A stretch of 64,000 bases of DNA, taken from contig NZ_CANMQT010000001.1 of NCBI RefSeq assembly GCF_947500065.1, positions 186,001 to 250,000 of the forward strand. The letters are read 5' to 3'. This DNA comes from an uncultured Aquimarina sp. (GTDB lineage: Bacteria > Bacteroidota > Bacteroidia > Flavobacteriales > Flavobacteriaceae). Position numbers and translations under genes: made by a program. Under the pieces are notes generated by a model, which had not been told where the DNA came from, did no database searches, and saw nothing but the letters and a program-made list of their open reading frames with translations. Each line of letters starts with the position of its first letter. The first letter of the stretch is position 1. Below are positions 1 to 8,196 of the stretch, piece after piece.

Positions 1-843
<843 letters not shown>

Positions 844-864
844 CTTTATAGCTATCCTGAACTA

Positions 865-1632
865 TCAAGATACGATTTCTTCTTTTACTTCTTTAAAAAT
901 CGAAGCTAATTTCGCTCTTTGCTCTACTACTTCTCCGATCACAATAATGGCTGGTGACGACAATTTTTTTTCCAAAACAACCTGTTCTATAGTCTGTACT
1001 GAACCAAACCCAAACTTCTCATTTTCAGTAGTTCCATTCTGTATTATAGCTACCGGAACGTCCTGTTTATTTTCGGCTGCAAAGATACTAACTATTTCGT
1101 TTAACTTACTCATCCCCATTAAAATTACCACAGTTGCATTAGATTTTGCTGCCAGGCGAACATCCTGTGATAATTTATGGGATTTCGTTGTTCCTGTAAT
1201 CACCCAGAAACTCTCTGATAAACCTCTTTTGGTTAACGGAATTCCTTGATAAGCAGGAACTGCTAGTGATGAAGATATTCCTGGAACCATATTCGTTTCT
1301 ACTCCAAATTCCTGAACATAATCAATCTCTTCTGCTCCGCGACCAAAAATAAATGGATCTCCTCCTTTTAATCGTACTACATGCCCATGACTTTTAGCTC
1401 TGCTAACAATCAACTCATTAATCTGTTCTTGTTGATATGCATAACATCCTTTTCTTTTACCTACAAAGATTTTTTCTGCATTTGGTGCATATTCTAATAA
1501 GGACTCATTGATAAGTGCATCATACAATACCACATCTGCCGACTCCAACGTTTTGATCGCTTTTAGGGTAATCAAATCAGGGTCTCCTGGTCCAGCTCCC
1601 ACCACCGTTAGTTTTGCTATTTTATTACTCAT
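865..1632 (-). CDS. cobA: Uroporphyrinogen-III C-methyltransferase
   Basis: This 255-residue SAM-dependent methyltransferase (SUMT) methylates uroporphyrinogen III at C2 and C7 to give precorrin-2, the branch point to siroheme. The sequence shows the family signature VGAGPGDPDLITLKA at the N-terminus, VRLKGGDPFIFGRG near residue 88, and VPGISSS and GIPLTKRG further on. Length is normal for a single-domain SUMT. It lies between sulfite reductase and the precorrin-2 dehydrogenase/chelatase in the same operon, so its dedicated job is siroheme for sulfite reduction rather than cobalamin; no cobalamin genes are present nearby. Confidence 0.94.
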   Translation of the reverse strand: MSNKIAKLTVVGAGPGDPDLITLKAIKTLESADVVLYDALINESLLEYAPNAEKIFVGKRKGCYAYQQEQINELIVSRAKSHGHVVRLKGGDPFIFGRGAEEIDYVQEFGVETNMVPGISSSLAVPAYQGIPLTKRGLSESFWVITGTTKSHKLSQDVRLAAKSNATVVILMGMSKLNEIVSIFAAENKQDVPVAIIQNGTTENEKFGFGSVQTIEQVVLEKKLSSPAIIVIGEVVEQRAKLASIFKEVKEEIVS

Positions 1633-1684
1633 TTTTAATAACTTACAACCTTAATAATAAAGATTTTATGACTTTATAAAGATA

Positions 1685-3775
1685 TTATACATTTTCTACT
1701 TCAAGCGCTCTAAACGCTTGCACTTTTTGTAAAAATTGGCTTGCTTTTTTGATATAATCCACCGCAAAATCCCTACTTGGTGCGTTTTTCTGAAGCTGGT
1801 ATATCAAATCTGCAAATGTTCCATCAAGGCTTATCTTTCCGCTAGCAACAAATTCTTCATCAAATTGACTTATGATTCCTGCGTGAGTATTGGTCTTTTT
1901 ATTTTCTGCTAGTAACAATGCCTTAGCAGAATTCACTAATGAGCTATAAGCATGATACACCGCATCAGAATATATCCCATTCTCAAAAGATTCTTTTGCA
2001 TTTTCTATCTTTTCTTCACTTTCTAAAAACAACGTAGCAATCAAATCTATCACAACACCCGCACATTCTCCAACTCCGATAGCCTTTACATATTCCTCTT
2101 CAGTTCCCCAATCAATAAAATCTTCTTGGGTCAGATTTTCAACATTAGACAAATCGGTAAGGAAATTATAGAAATATTTTTCTCCCTTATCTGCATAATA
2201 GTCTACAAAAGTCTTACCATTCGCATTTTCTTCAAAATCATTTAGGATTCTCCGTAATGCTTCCGGTCCTCTTCTACTTGGTATTTTCACTACTTTATCT
2301 GCAAAACGACCTTTTCCATCACCCAGATTTCCTCCTCCTAATAAAACTTGTAAAGCCGGAGCAACCAATTTATTTTTTGTTCTTACTGACATCCCTTGAA
2401 AACCAATGTTTGCCATATTATGTTGTCCACAAGCATTCATACATCCACTGATCTTGATTACCAGATCTTCTTTTTCTAAATATTGTGGATACTCGGTTTT
2501 GATTACTCTTTCTAACTCCTCAGCAATACCAGTACTACTTGATATCCCTAGGTTACATGTATCTGTTCCTGGACAGGCTGTAATATCAATTGCTTTATTA
2601 TAACCTGCTTCTACAAATCCTAATTTCTCCAACTCTTGATAGAAAAAAGGAAGTAAATCTTCTTTTACAAACGGAATTAAGATATTCTGGCGTAACGACA
2701 ACCTAATCTCTCCTGCAGCATATTTTTCTACCAAATCTGCCAACAATCTAGCTTTATCCGTATAAAAATCACCTAATAATACTTTGATTCCTATAGCTAC
2801 ATACCCATCTTGTTTTTGCTGAACTACGTTTGTAGACTTCCATAAGTCAAAAGCTTTTTCATCTTTAATTTCTGCTTTTGGTGCTTGAACAGAAACTGGA
2901 ACTGATACTACATACGCTTCAGGATCTATTGCAACTGTTTTTTGAGCAATTGCTTTTTGTTCTGCTTCTACTAATTCTTTGAAAGCTTCTAAACCAATAT
3001 CTTTTACCAAGAATTTCATTCTTGCTTTGGCTCTACTCTTACGTTCTCCGTGACGATCAAATATCCTCAACACTCCTTCCATTAAAGGAATAATTTTATC
3101 AGAAGGAAGAAAACTATATAGTTCGTCCGCTAATCTAGGCTGAGAACCTAATCCTCCAGCAAGCATCACCTTAAATCCTCTTACTCCATTTTCTATTTTA
3201 GCAATAAAACCAAGATCATGCATATACGACAATCCTGTATCCTCTTCGGTTCCAGAAAAAGAAACTTTAAACTTACGCCCCATTTCTTGACATATTGGGT
3301 TTCTTAAAAAGAAACGAAACAACGCATCTGCATATGGCGAAACATCAAAAGGTTCTTTAGGATCAATTCCCGCAGTTTCTGAAGCAGTAACATTTCGTAC
3401 TGTATTCCCACACGCCTCCCTTAATGTTACATCATCTCTTTCTAGCTCTGCCCAAAGCTCTGGAGTTCTGTTAAGGTCTACATAGTGAATCTGAATATCT
3501 TGTCTGGTGGTAATATGCAATCGACCTCTCGAATATTCATCAGAAACTTCGCAAATTCTCCTTAGTTGATTACTTAATACTTTACCGTATGGTAATTTAA
3601 TACGAATCATCTGCACTCCTTCTTGTCGCTGCCCATAAACTCCTCGTGCTAAACGAAGGCTACGAAACTTCTCTTCATCAACTTTCCCTTTATGGAATTG
3701 CTCAATTTTACTAGCTAATTCTATAATGTCTTTTTGGACAATCGGATTTTCTATTTCTGTTCTAAAACTTTGCAT
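1685..3775 (-). CDS. Siroheme-dependent sulfite (nitrite) reductase with C-terminal HEPN-like domain
   Basis: The 696-residue protein belongs to the ferredoxin-type nitrite/sulfite reductase family, which performs the six-electron reduction of sulfite to sulfide. Siroheme/[4Fe-4S] ligands are visible as C-x5-C (ACPGTDTCNLG, about residue 400) and C-x3-C (SGCMNACGQH, about residue 446). The reductase core ends near residue 555. The last about 140 residues are helical and resemble a HEPN domain (an IENAKESF...GIYSDAVYHAYSS pattern), but no R-x4-6-H RNase motif is present. Placement between cysN and cobA argues for sulfite rather than nitrite as substrate. The fusion appears characteristic of flavobacteria; the role of the HEPN part is unknown. 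Confidence 0.9.
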   Translation of the reverse strand: MQSFRTEIENPIVQKDIIELASKIEQFHKGKVDEEKFRSLRLARGVYGQRQEGVQMIRIKLPYGKVLSNQLRRICEVSDEYSRGRLHITTRQDIQIHYVDLNRTPELWAELERDDVTLREACGNTVRNVTASETAGIDPKEPFDVSPYADALFRFFLRNPICQEMGRKFKVSFSGTEEDTGLSYMHDLGFIAKIENGVRGFKVMLAGGLGSQPRLADELYSFLPSDKIIPLMEGVLRIFDRHGERKSRAKARMKFLVKDIGLEAFKELVEAEQKAIAQKTVAIDPEAYVVSVPVSVQAPKAEIKDEKAFDLWKSTNVVQQKQDGYVAIGIKVLLGDFYTDKARLLADLVEKYAAGEIRLSLRQNILIPFVKEDLLPFFYQELEKLGFVEAGYNKAIDITACPGTDTCNLGISSSTGIAEELERVIKTEYPQYLEKEDLVIKISGCMNACGQHNMANIGFQGMSVRTKNKLVAPALQVLLGGGNLGDGKGRFADKVVKIPSRRGPEALRRILNDFEENANGKTFVDYYADKGEKYFYNFLTDLSNVENLTQEDFIDWGTEEEYVKAIGVGECAGVVIDLIATLFLESEEKIENAKESFENGIYSDAVYHAYSSLVNSAKALLLAENKKTNTHAGIISQFDEEFVASGKISLDGTFADLIYQLQKNAPSRDFAVDYIKKASQFLQKVQAFRALEVENV

Positions 3776-3883
3776 TTTTTTTCGTATTTCAACCTTTAAA
3801 AAAGGATATAGTTATGACTTTTGTGTAAAGGTTTTTAATTCTAAAAATTCTTGTTTTTTTCTTCTCAGTTAAAAGGTTTCTAT

Positions 3884-5131
3884 TTATTCAATAAAGCCTA
3901 CTCCTGAAGTATTATTGGTTTGAGAATCTATTAATATAAATGACCCTGATGCTTTATTCTTACTATAAGAATCAATAGCCAGCGGTTTACTTAGTTGTAT
4001 CTGAACCTTACCAATCTCGTTAAGGCTCAATGAACTCTTCACGGTATCCTCTCCTGAAAAATCCGTAGTAATTGTACCATTAACGCTTTTAACTTTGGCC
4101 AAAACTCTACTGCTTCCACTCTGAATAAAATAATTAGTTCCGGGATTAAGATCTTTACCATCCATCCAACATATGGTAGCTGTTAATTGCTTTTCCACTC
4201 GAGGTTTTTCTGTTGACTTAACAATCATATCTCCTCTACTTACATTTACATCATCTTCTAATGTGATTGTACAAGAACTTCCTCTTCCTGCGGTATCAAA
4301 CTTCTTGTCAAAAAAGAAAATTTCTTTCACTTTAGATGTTGTTAATGATGGTAAAACTGTTACCTCATCACCTACAGAAAGGTTTCCTCCATATAACTTA
4401 CCAGCATACCCTCTAAAATCATGGAACTCATCTTTTTTAGGACGAATCACTGTCTGTACCGGAAAACGAGCTTCTGATTTTTCGTAAACATCCTGTGCAT
4501 CTAGTTCCTCTAGGTGTTCTAATAAGGTCTGACCCTTATACCATGGTGTCTTTTCGGATTTACCAACTACATTATCTCCTTGTAAAGCACTTACTGGAAT
4601 AAAAGTGATATTTTGTTCTTTATAATCACTTTTCTCAATCAACCTTTCGAAATCAGCTTTAATAGCTTCATATTTCTCTTGAGAAAAATCAACTAAATCC
4701 ATTTTGTTTACAGCTACTATAACATCTTTGACTCTCAACAAATTATTAATAAAAAAGTGTCTGTAGGTTTGTTCGATTACTCCTTTTCTTGCATCTACCA
4801 AAATAATAGAAGCTTGTGATGTAGAAGCACCAGTAACCATATTCCGAGTATATTCTATATGACCAGGCGTATCTGCAATAATGTAACTTTTTGTTTTTGT
4901 AGAAAAATAGATATGTGCTACATCAATAGTGATACCTTGTTCTCTTTCTGCTACTAAACCATCAGTGGCTAATGAAAAATCTAAATAATCAAAACCGTTA
5001 GCTTTACTTCTAGTCTCAATCGCTTCTAATTTATCTGTGGTTAATGATTTTGTATCATATAAAATACGACCAATCAAAGTACTCTTACCATCATCTACAC
5101 TTCCTGCTGTTGCTATTTTTAATACGTCCAT
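3884..5131 (-). CDS. cysN: Sulfate adenylyltransferase subunit 1 (GTPase)
   Basis: This is the regulatory GTPase of the heterodimeric ATP sulfurylase, coupling GTP hydrolysis to formation of adenosine 5'-phosphosulfate (APS). It is an EF-Tu-like GTPase with G1 AGSVDDGKST (about residue 9), G3 DTPGH (about residue 88) and G4 NKMD (about residue 142), followed by two beta-barrel domains. At 415 residues it ends without the APS kinase (CysC) domain found in CysNC fusions. It lies 101 bp downstream of cysD; that spacer contains a REP-like hairpin. The 108 bp to the sulfite reductase gene contain no obvious promoter. Confidence 0.95.
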   Translation of the reverse strand: MDVLKIATAGSVDDGKSTLIGRILYDTKSLTTDKLEAIETRSKANGFDYLDFSLATDGLVAEREQGITIDVAHIYFSTKTKSYIIADTPGHIEYTRNMVTGASTSQASIILVDARKGVIEQTYRHFFINNLLRVKDVIVAVNKMDLVDFSQEKYEAIKADFERLIEKSDYKEQNITFIPVSALQGDNVVGKSEKTPWYKGQTLLEHLEELDAQDVYEKSEARFPVQTVIRPKKDEFHDFRGYAGKLYGGNLSVGDEVTVLPSLTTSKVKEIFFFDKKFDTAGRGSSCTITLEDDVNVSRGDMIVKSTEKPRVEKQLTATICWMDGKDLNPGTNYFIQSGSSRVLAKVKSVNGTITTDFSGEDTVKSSLSLNEIGKVQIQLSKPLAIDSYSKNKASGSFILIDSQTNNTSGVGFIE

Positions 5132-5200
5132 TCCCTATTTATATTAATCCTTAGAGTGGATTTAGTTTTATTTTTAATTCAAATATCTGCTAGATTTTGG

Positions 5201-5220
5201 ATTCCAGCCTTCGCTGGAAT
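5201..5220. repeat. REP-like palindrome between cysD and cysN
   Basis: ATTCCAGC / CTTC / GCTGGAAT forms a perfect 8-bp stem with a 4-nt loop, flanked by GG on one side and GAC on the other. The fuller form (GTCATTCCAGCGAAGGCTGG...) resembles a dispersed intergenic repeat seen in many bacterial genomes. Read on the minus strand it follows a run of T residues rather than preceding one, so it does not look like an intrinsic terminator. It may fold in the polycistronic mRNA and affect the CysD:CysN ratio. Confidence 0.7.
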
Positions 5221-5232
5221 GACAAAAAAACA

Positions 5233-6171
5233 CTAAAAGTATCCTTGCTGTTTACGTTTTTCCATAGCAGCTTCAGATCTTTTATCATCGATACGAGCTC
5301 CTCTTTCTGAAATTGTGGATTCTCTAATCTCTGCAACTACTTTATCTATAGTAATCGCAGCAGAAAGCACGGCTGCAGTACAAGACATATCTCCTACAGT
5401 TCGGAATCTCACCAATCTTTCTTCAACCAATTCATCATCTTCTCTATGTACTACATCATCTTCTGCTGACCAGATCATCCCATCTCTAATAAATGTTTTA
5501 CGCTTATGCGCAAAATATATAGAAGGGATTTCGATTTCTTCTTTTTGAATATAGCTCCATACATCTAACTCTGTCCAATTACTAATTGGAAACACTCTTA
5601 CATTTTGCCCTAAGTCAATTTTACCATTCAGGTGATCAAATAATTCTGGTCGTTGATTTTTTTCATCCCATTGACCAAAATCATCTCTTACCGAAAATAT
5701 ACGCTCTTTGGCTCTTGCTTTTTCTTCATCTCTACGAGCTCCTCCAATGGCTGCATCAAATTTAAATTCTTCGAGTGCATCCAAAAGCGTAGTAGTCTGC
5801 AAACTATTACGACTTGCATATTTTCCTTTTTCTTCAATAACTTTCCCTTGATCAATAGAATCCTGAACATTACGAACAATTAACTCAACTCCTAATTCTT
5901 TAACCAAACGATCTCTAAACTCAATAGTTTCTGGGAAATTATGACCTGTATCTATATGCAATAATGGAAAAGGGATTTTACCGGGATAGAATGCCTTCTG
6001 AGCTAATCTCACTAATGTTATAGAATCTTTACCACCAGAAAAAAGTAATACTGGTTTCTCAAATTGAGCAACAACCTCTCTAAATATATAAATCGCTTCA
6101 CTTTCTAAAGGATTTACTTTTAGCACTTTTGCATCCACAACCTGTTCTTTTATTTGTTCAATTACTTCCAT
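5233..6171 (-). CDS. cysD: Sulfate adenylyltransferase subunit 2
   Basis: This is the catalytic subunit of ATP sulfurylase, adenylylating sulfate to APS together with CysN. The 312-residue protein shows the ATP pyrophosphatase PP-loop SGGKDSITLVRLA (about residue 44), HIDTGHNFPET (about residue 72) and the family region GGARRDEEKARAKER (about residue 142), and ends in EAAMEKRKQQGYF. Length matches the family (about 300). It follows cysH by 19 bp and precedes cysN. The gene order cysH-cysD-cysN and strand are those of a single operon. Confidence 0.96.
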   Translation of the reverse strand: MEVIEQIKEQVVDAKVLKVNPLESEAIYIFREVVAQFEKPVLLFSGGKDSITLVRLAQKAFYPGKIPFPLLHIDTGHNFPETIEFRDRLVKELGVELIVRNVQDSIDQGKVIEEKGKYASRNSLQTTTLLDALEEFKFDAAIGGARRDEEKARAKERIFSVRDDFGQWDEKNQRPELFDHLNGKIDLGQNVRVFPISNWTELDVWSYIQKEEIEIPSIYFAHKRKTFIRDGMIWSAEDDVVHREDDELVEERLVRFRTVGDMSCTAAVLSAAITIDKVVAEIRESTISERGARIDDKRSEAAMEKRKQQGYF

Positions 6172-6190
6172 TCTTTAGTTTCTTTCTTGA

Positions 6191-6817
6191 TTAACTAGTA
6201 TGCAATCCACATTCTCTATTTCCTAATACTTTTGTTGGATCAAAATACTTGAATTCATTTGGTAAATTATGTTGCTCTAAATACACATCTAATTCTGCGT
6301 CAGTATAGTAATAAAAAGGACTTACCTTCAACACTCCATCACTTCCCAAACTTAAAATATCTAATGAATCCCTTAAGGCAGTTTGTCCTTTTCTTAAATT
6401 TGTAAACCACACATCTGGTTTAAAATCTGACATTGCTCTTTTAAATGGTTCTAATTTTACTTGCTTTGTAAATTCTTTATGTTTTGGATCCTCTATATCA
6501 GGAATCCCCATTACCACATCTCTATGAGCAGAAGTTTGCTTAGGCACATATAGTTGCACGTTAAGTCCTAATAAATCAATAACCTCTTCTGCATGTTTAT
6601 AGGTATTAGGTGTATTGTATCCAGAGTCGCACCATATTACTGGAATATCAGAAAGTGACTTAGAACAAACACTAAGAATTGCAGCTTCATAGGGCCTAAA
6701 GTTTGTTGTCACAACGGGAGTCTGCGCATTCAAAACTGCCCATTGTACAATTTCTAAAGGAGTCTTATCCTTCAATGTATTGTTTAAATCTTCTATTTCC
6801 TTTTCTGTAAATTTCAT
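6191..6817 (-). CDS. cysH: Phosphoadenylyl-sulfate (or adenylyl-sulfate) reductase
   Basis: This is a thioredoxin-dependent reductase releasing sulfite from activated sulfate, 208 residues from the chosen start. The open frame extends 22 codons further, but that extension overlaps the upstream DUF2061 gene; starting at MKFTEKEIEDLNN leaves a normal 28-bp gap. Visible features are WCDSGYNTPNTY in the PP-loop-like fold and the catalytic C-terminal ECGLH. The paired cysteines (CC...CxxC) that bind [4Fe-4S] in bacterial APS reductases are absent, since only three Cys occur in all. It therefore looks like a PAPS-type enzyme, yet no APS kinase gene is present in the locus. Confidence 0.9.
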   Translation of the reverse strand: MKFTEKEIEDLNNTLKDKTPLEIVQWAVLNAQTPVVTTNFRPYEAAILSVCSKSLSDIPVIWCDSGYNTPNTYKHAEEVIDLLGLNVQLYVPKQTSAHRDVVMGIPDIEDPKHKEFTKQVKLEPFKRAMSDFKPDVWFTNLRKGQTALRDSLDILSLGSDGVLKVSPFYYYTDAELDVYLEQHNLPNEFKYFDPTKVLGNRECGLHTS

Positions 6818-6845
6818 TATAGGTATTCTTTTTCTAAAACCGCAA

Positions 6846-7112
6846 TTATCTTCCCCATTTGATTCGATTCCAAATTCTTTCATGGAAGAAATACAGAATC
6901 ATTTTTGTTATAAAATCAATTGATGCTATCGAAGTAGCCAAAGCTATCTCACCTGTTAATACGTAAGAAACTATTAATGTATCCAACGTACCAATCACCC
7001 TCCAACTTACTGCCTTTACAACACTTCGCAAAGGTTTTTCTGAAGTTCTATCAGTTTCATACGATGTTTTCTTCGTAGCTACCTTATCTAATATCATTTG
7101 ATCTACAATCAT
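6846..7112 (-). CDS. DUF2061 family membrane protein
   Basis: This 88-residue first gene of the sulfate operon has the DUF2061 signature: KAVSWRVIGTLDT, then a hydrophobic segment, then TKMILYFFHERIWNRIKWGR at the C-terminus. Two membrane segments are likely (about residues 39-53 and 56-75). The family is often encoded beside cys genes or as a CysND-associated membrane protein, which suggests but does not prove a role in sulfate or sulfite handling. The start ATG lies 23 bp from the near operator copy and 48 bp from the -7 box. A second in-frame ATG five codons downstream is also possible. Confidence 0.85.
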   Translation of the reverse strand: MIVDQMILDKVATKKTSYETDRTSEKPLRSVVKAVSWRVIGTLDTLIVSYVLTGEIALATSIASIDFITKMILYFFHERIWNRIKWGR

Positions 7113-7134
7113 TTTTTATCTTAAAACCTATTAC

Positions 7135-7159
7135 CCTATCGGAATAGTAGATTATTAAA
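7135..7159 (-). promoter_or_regulatory. Candidate operator copy 1 of the cys operon
   Basis: Read on the minus strand the site is TTTAATAATCTACTA-N6-TAGG and contains the small dyad CTA-TTCCGA-TAG. It begins directly after the -7 box, so it covers the expected transcription start, the usual place for a repressor site. A second copy with 20 of 25 matching positions lies 114 bp upstream. The binding protein is not encoded nearby; an Rrf2-type sulfur regulator would be a reasonable guess only. Confidence 0.55.
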
Positions 7160-7189
7160 CAAATGTATACATAAAAATCTATTCATCAA
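7160..7189 (-). promoter_or_regulatory. Promoter of the sulfate-assimilation operon
   Basis: On the minus strand TTG (7189-7187) is followed by exactly 19 nt and then TACATTTG (7167-7160). This is an excellent match to the Bacteroidota sigma-A promoter (TTG-N19-TAnnTTTG). The predicted start of transcription lies about 5 nt further on, inside operator copy 1, leaving a short leader before the DUF2061 gene at 7112. Confidence 0.7.
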
Positions 7190-7248
7190 CCTTAAATATT
7201 TTAAAAAATCGTTAGAAACGAAAGAATTATGATATTATTAATAAAAAG

Positions 7249-7273
7249 CCTAGTGATTTAGTAGATTATTAAA
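7249..7273 (-). promoter_or_regulatory. Candidate operator copy 2 of the cys operon
   Basis: This is the second copy of the 25-bp element. TTTAATAATCTACTA (15 bp) is identical to copy 1, followed after 6 mostly different bases by TAGG. It lies about 60 bp upstream of the -33 element. The combination of an identical half, a variable 6-nt centre and an identical outer tetranucleotide is what a dimeric repressor site looks like. Confidence 0.5.
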
Positions 7274-7432
7274 TAATTAAACGAATTGTAATACCTTTTT
7301 CAAAAACCAACCAAAAAAAACATTACAATTTGAGATAACCTATTAAACGCTTCTGTGTTTATAAGAAGAAGATTTTCAAAAAATAATCAACCTATTGTAT
7401 AGTCATCCAAAAGCAAGAGACAATAGATAAAG

Positions 7433-7472
7433 CAATAAGTAAAAGTTAAAAAAAATGAACTTTTACTTATTG
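7433..7472. terminator. Strong inverted repeat, possible terminator
   Basis: CAATAAGTAAAAGTT (7433-7447) and AACTTTTACTTATTG (7458-7472) are perfect 15-bp arms around a 10-nt loop of eight A residues plus TG. It lies about 170 bp downstream of the minus-strand gene ending at 7641. The stem is A+T-rich and is not followed by a clean U-run, so intrinsic termination is uncertain. Confidence 0.4.
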
Positions 7473-7640
7473 TTAGCTATTAATTATTTTACAGCTAAGA
7501 AAACAATCTCAAATAATGCTACTCTTGATAATCAAACATTTTATATCATTTTATGATACTTCAAGATCATAAGTTTTAACATTTATTACAAACACTTAAT
7601 TATTAAAACTTCTAATACAAATAGTTTTTGACAATTAAAT

Positions 7641-8054
7641 CTAATTACATAAAAAAGCAGATCGTTTAACCTCTTCTAACCCCGTAGGAATAGGAAAAAA
7701 ACCTATTTGTAAAAGTGTATTAATAGTCATATCTACTTTAGTTGCATTAAACGAACTAATATCTAGTTCTGGTGTATTATAATCATATACTCCCGAAATT
7801 AATTTAAAATCAGATGGTTTTAAAGTTTTCGAATAAATAGTTCTGCCATCGGTAGTTTTAATATTTAACATCAATCTATACGGCTCTTCCATCTTACTTC
7901 CAAGATAAATCGAAGCGTTAACTCTTGTTGAGCACTGTCCAGTATTTAACGGATTATAGTCTCTAATCACCGCATCTAATATTTGTGGGTTTTCCTGAGA
8001 ATAAATAATACTTGAAATGGTCATTGCAATAAATAATAATAACAATTTTTTCAT
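7641..8054 (-). CDS. Small secreted protein of unknown function
   Basis: This 137-residue protein has a clear signal peptide (KK then a hydrophobic stretch ending near IIYSQ, residue 20). The mature part is beta-rich with two Cys (QCSTRV near residue 40 and a C-terminal FLCN) that could form a disulfide. I do not recognise the family. It stands alone on the minus strand between metZ (8197) and the cys operon, with a 142-bp gap upstream of it, and has no obvious functional link to sulfur metabolism. Confidence 0.7.
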   Translation of the reverse strand: MKKLLLLFIAMTISSIIYSQENPQILDAVIRDYNPLNTGQCSTRVNASIYLGSKMEEPYRLMLNIKTTDGRTIYSKTLKPSDFKLISGVYDYNTPELDISSFNATKVDMTINTLLQIGFFPIPTGLEEVKRSAFLCN

Positions 8055-8196
8055 AATTGTAAATTTAATTTTTGTTTAAATTAATTTCCGATACCCATCT
8101 AGAAAATCTAAGATTGATCGGTTTACTACTATGTGTCACGGGGAAATAATATGTTACTTCCAAAAACTATTTTTATCAATTATTTAACATCTCATT

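Larger units (their letters stand above)
7113..7640. other. Regulatory intergenic region upstream of the cys operon (528 bp, no gene seen)
   Basis: I see no credible ORF here on either strand. The right-hand part (7113-7280, read on minus) holds the cys operon promoter and two 25-bp repeated candidate operators. The middle (7280-7430) shows only A+T-rich sequence. 7433-7472 is a strong inverted repeat. The stretch 7473-7640, at the 3' side of the next minus-strand gene, holds nothing I can name. Confidence 0.6.

Noticed and set aside
947..1249. 100-codon plus-strand ORF
   Set aside because: It lies antisense inside cobA, whose family motifs are complete; this frame has no ribosome binding site, promoter or recognisable product.
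1685..3775. HEPN tail as part of a HEPN/MNT toxin-antitoxin system
   Set aside because: There is no nucleotidyltransferase gene nearby and the R-x4-6-H RNase motif is missing; the domain is fused to a metabolic enzyme.
6818..6883. Extended N-terminus of CysH in the open reading frame
   Set aside because: It would overlap the DUF2061 gene by 38 bp and adds residues not seen in the family; the ATG at 6817 gives normal spacing.
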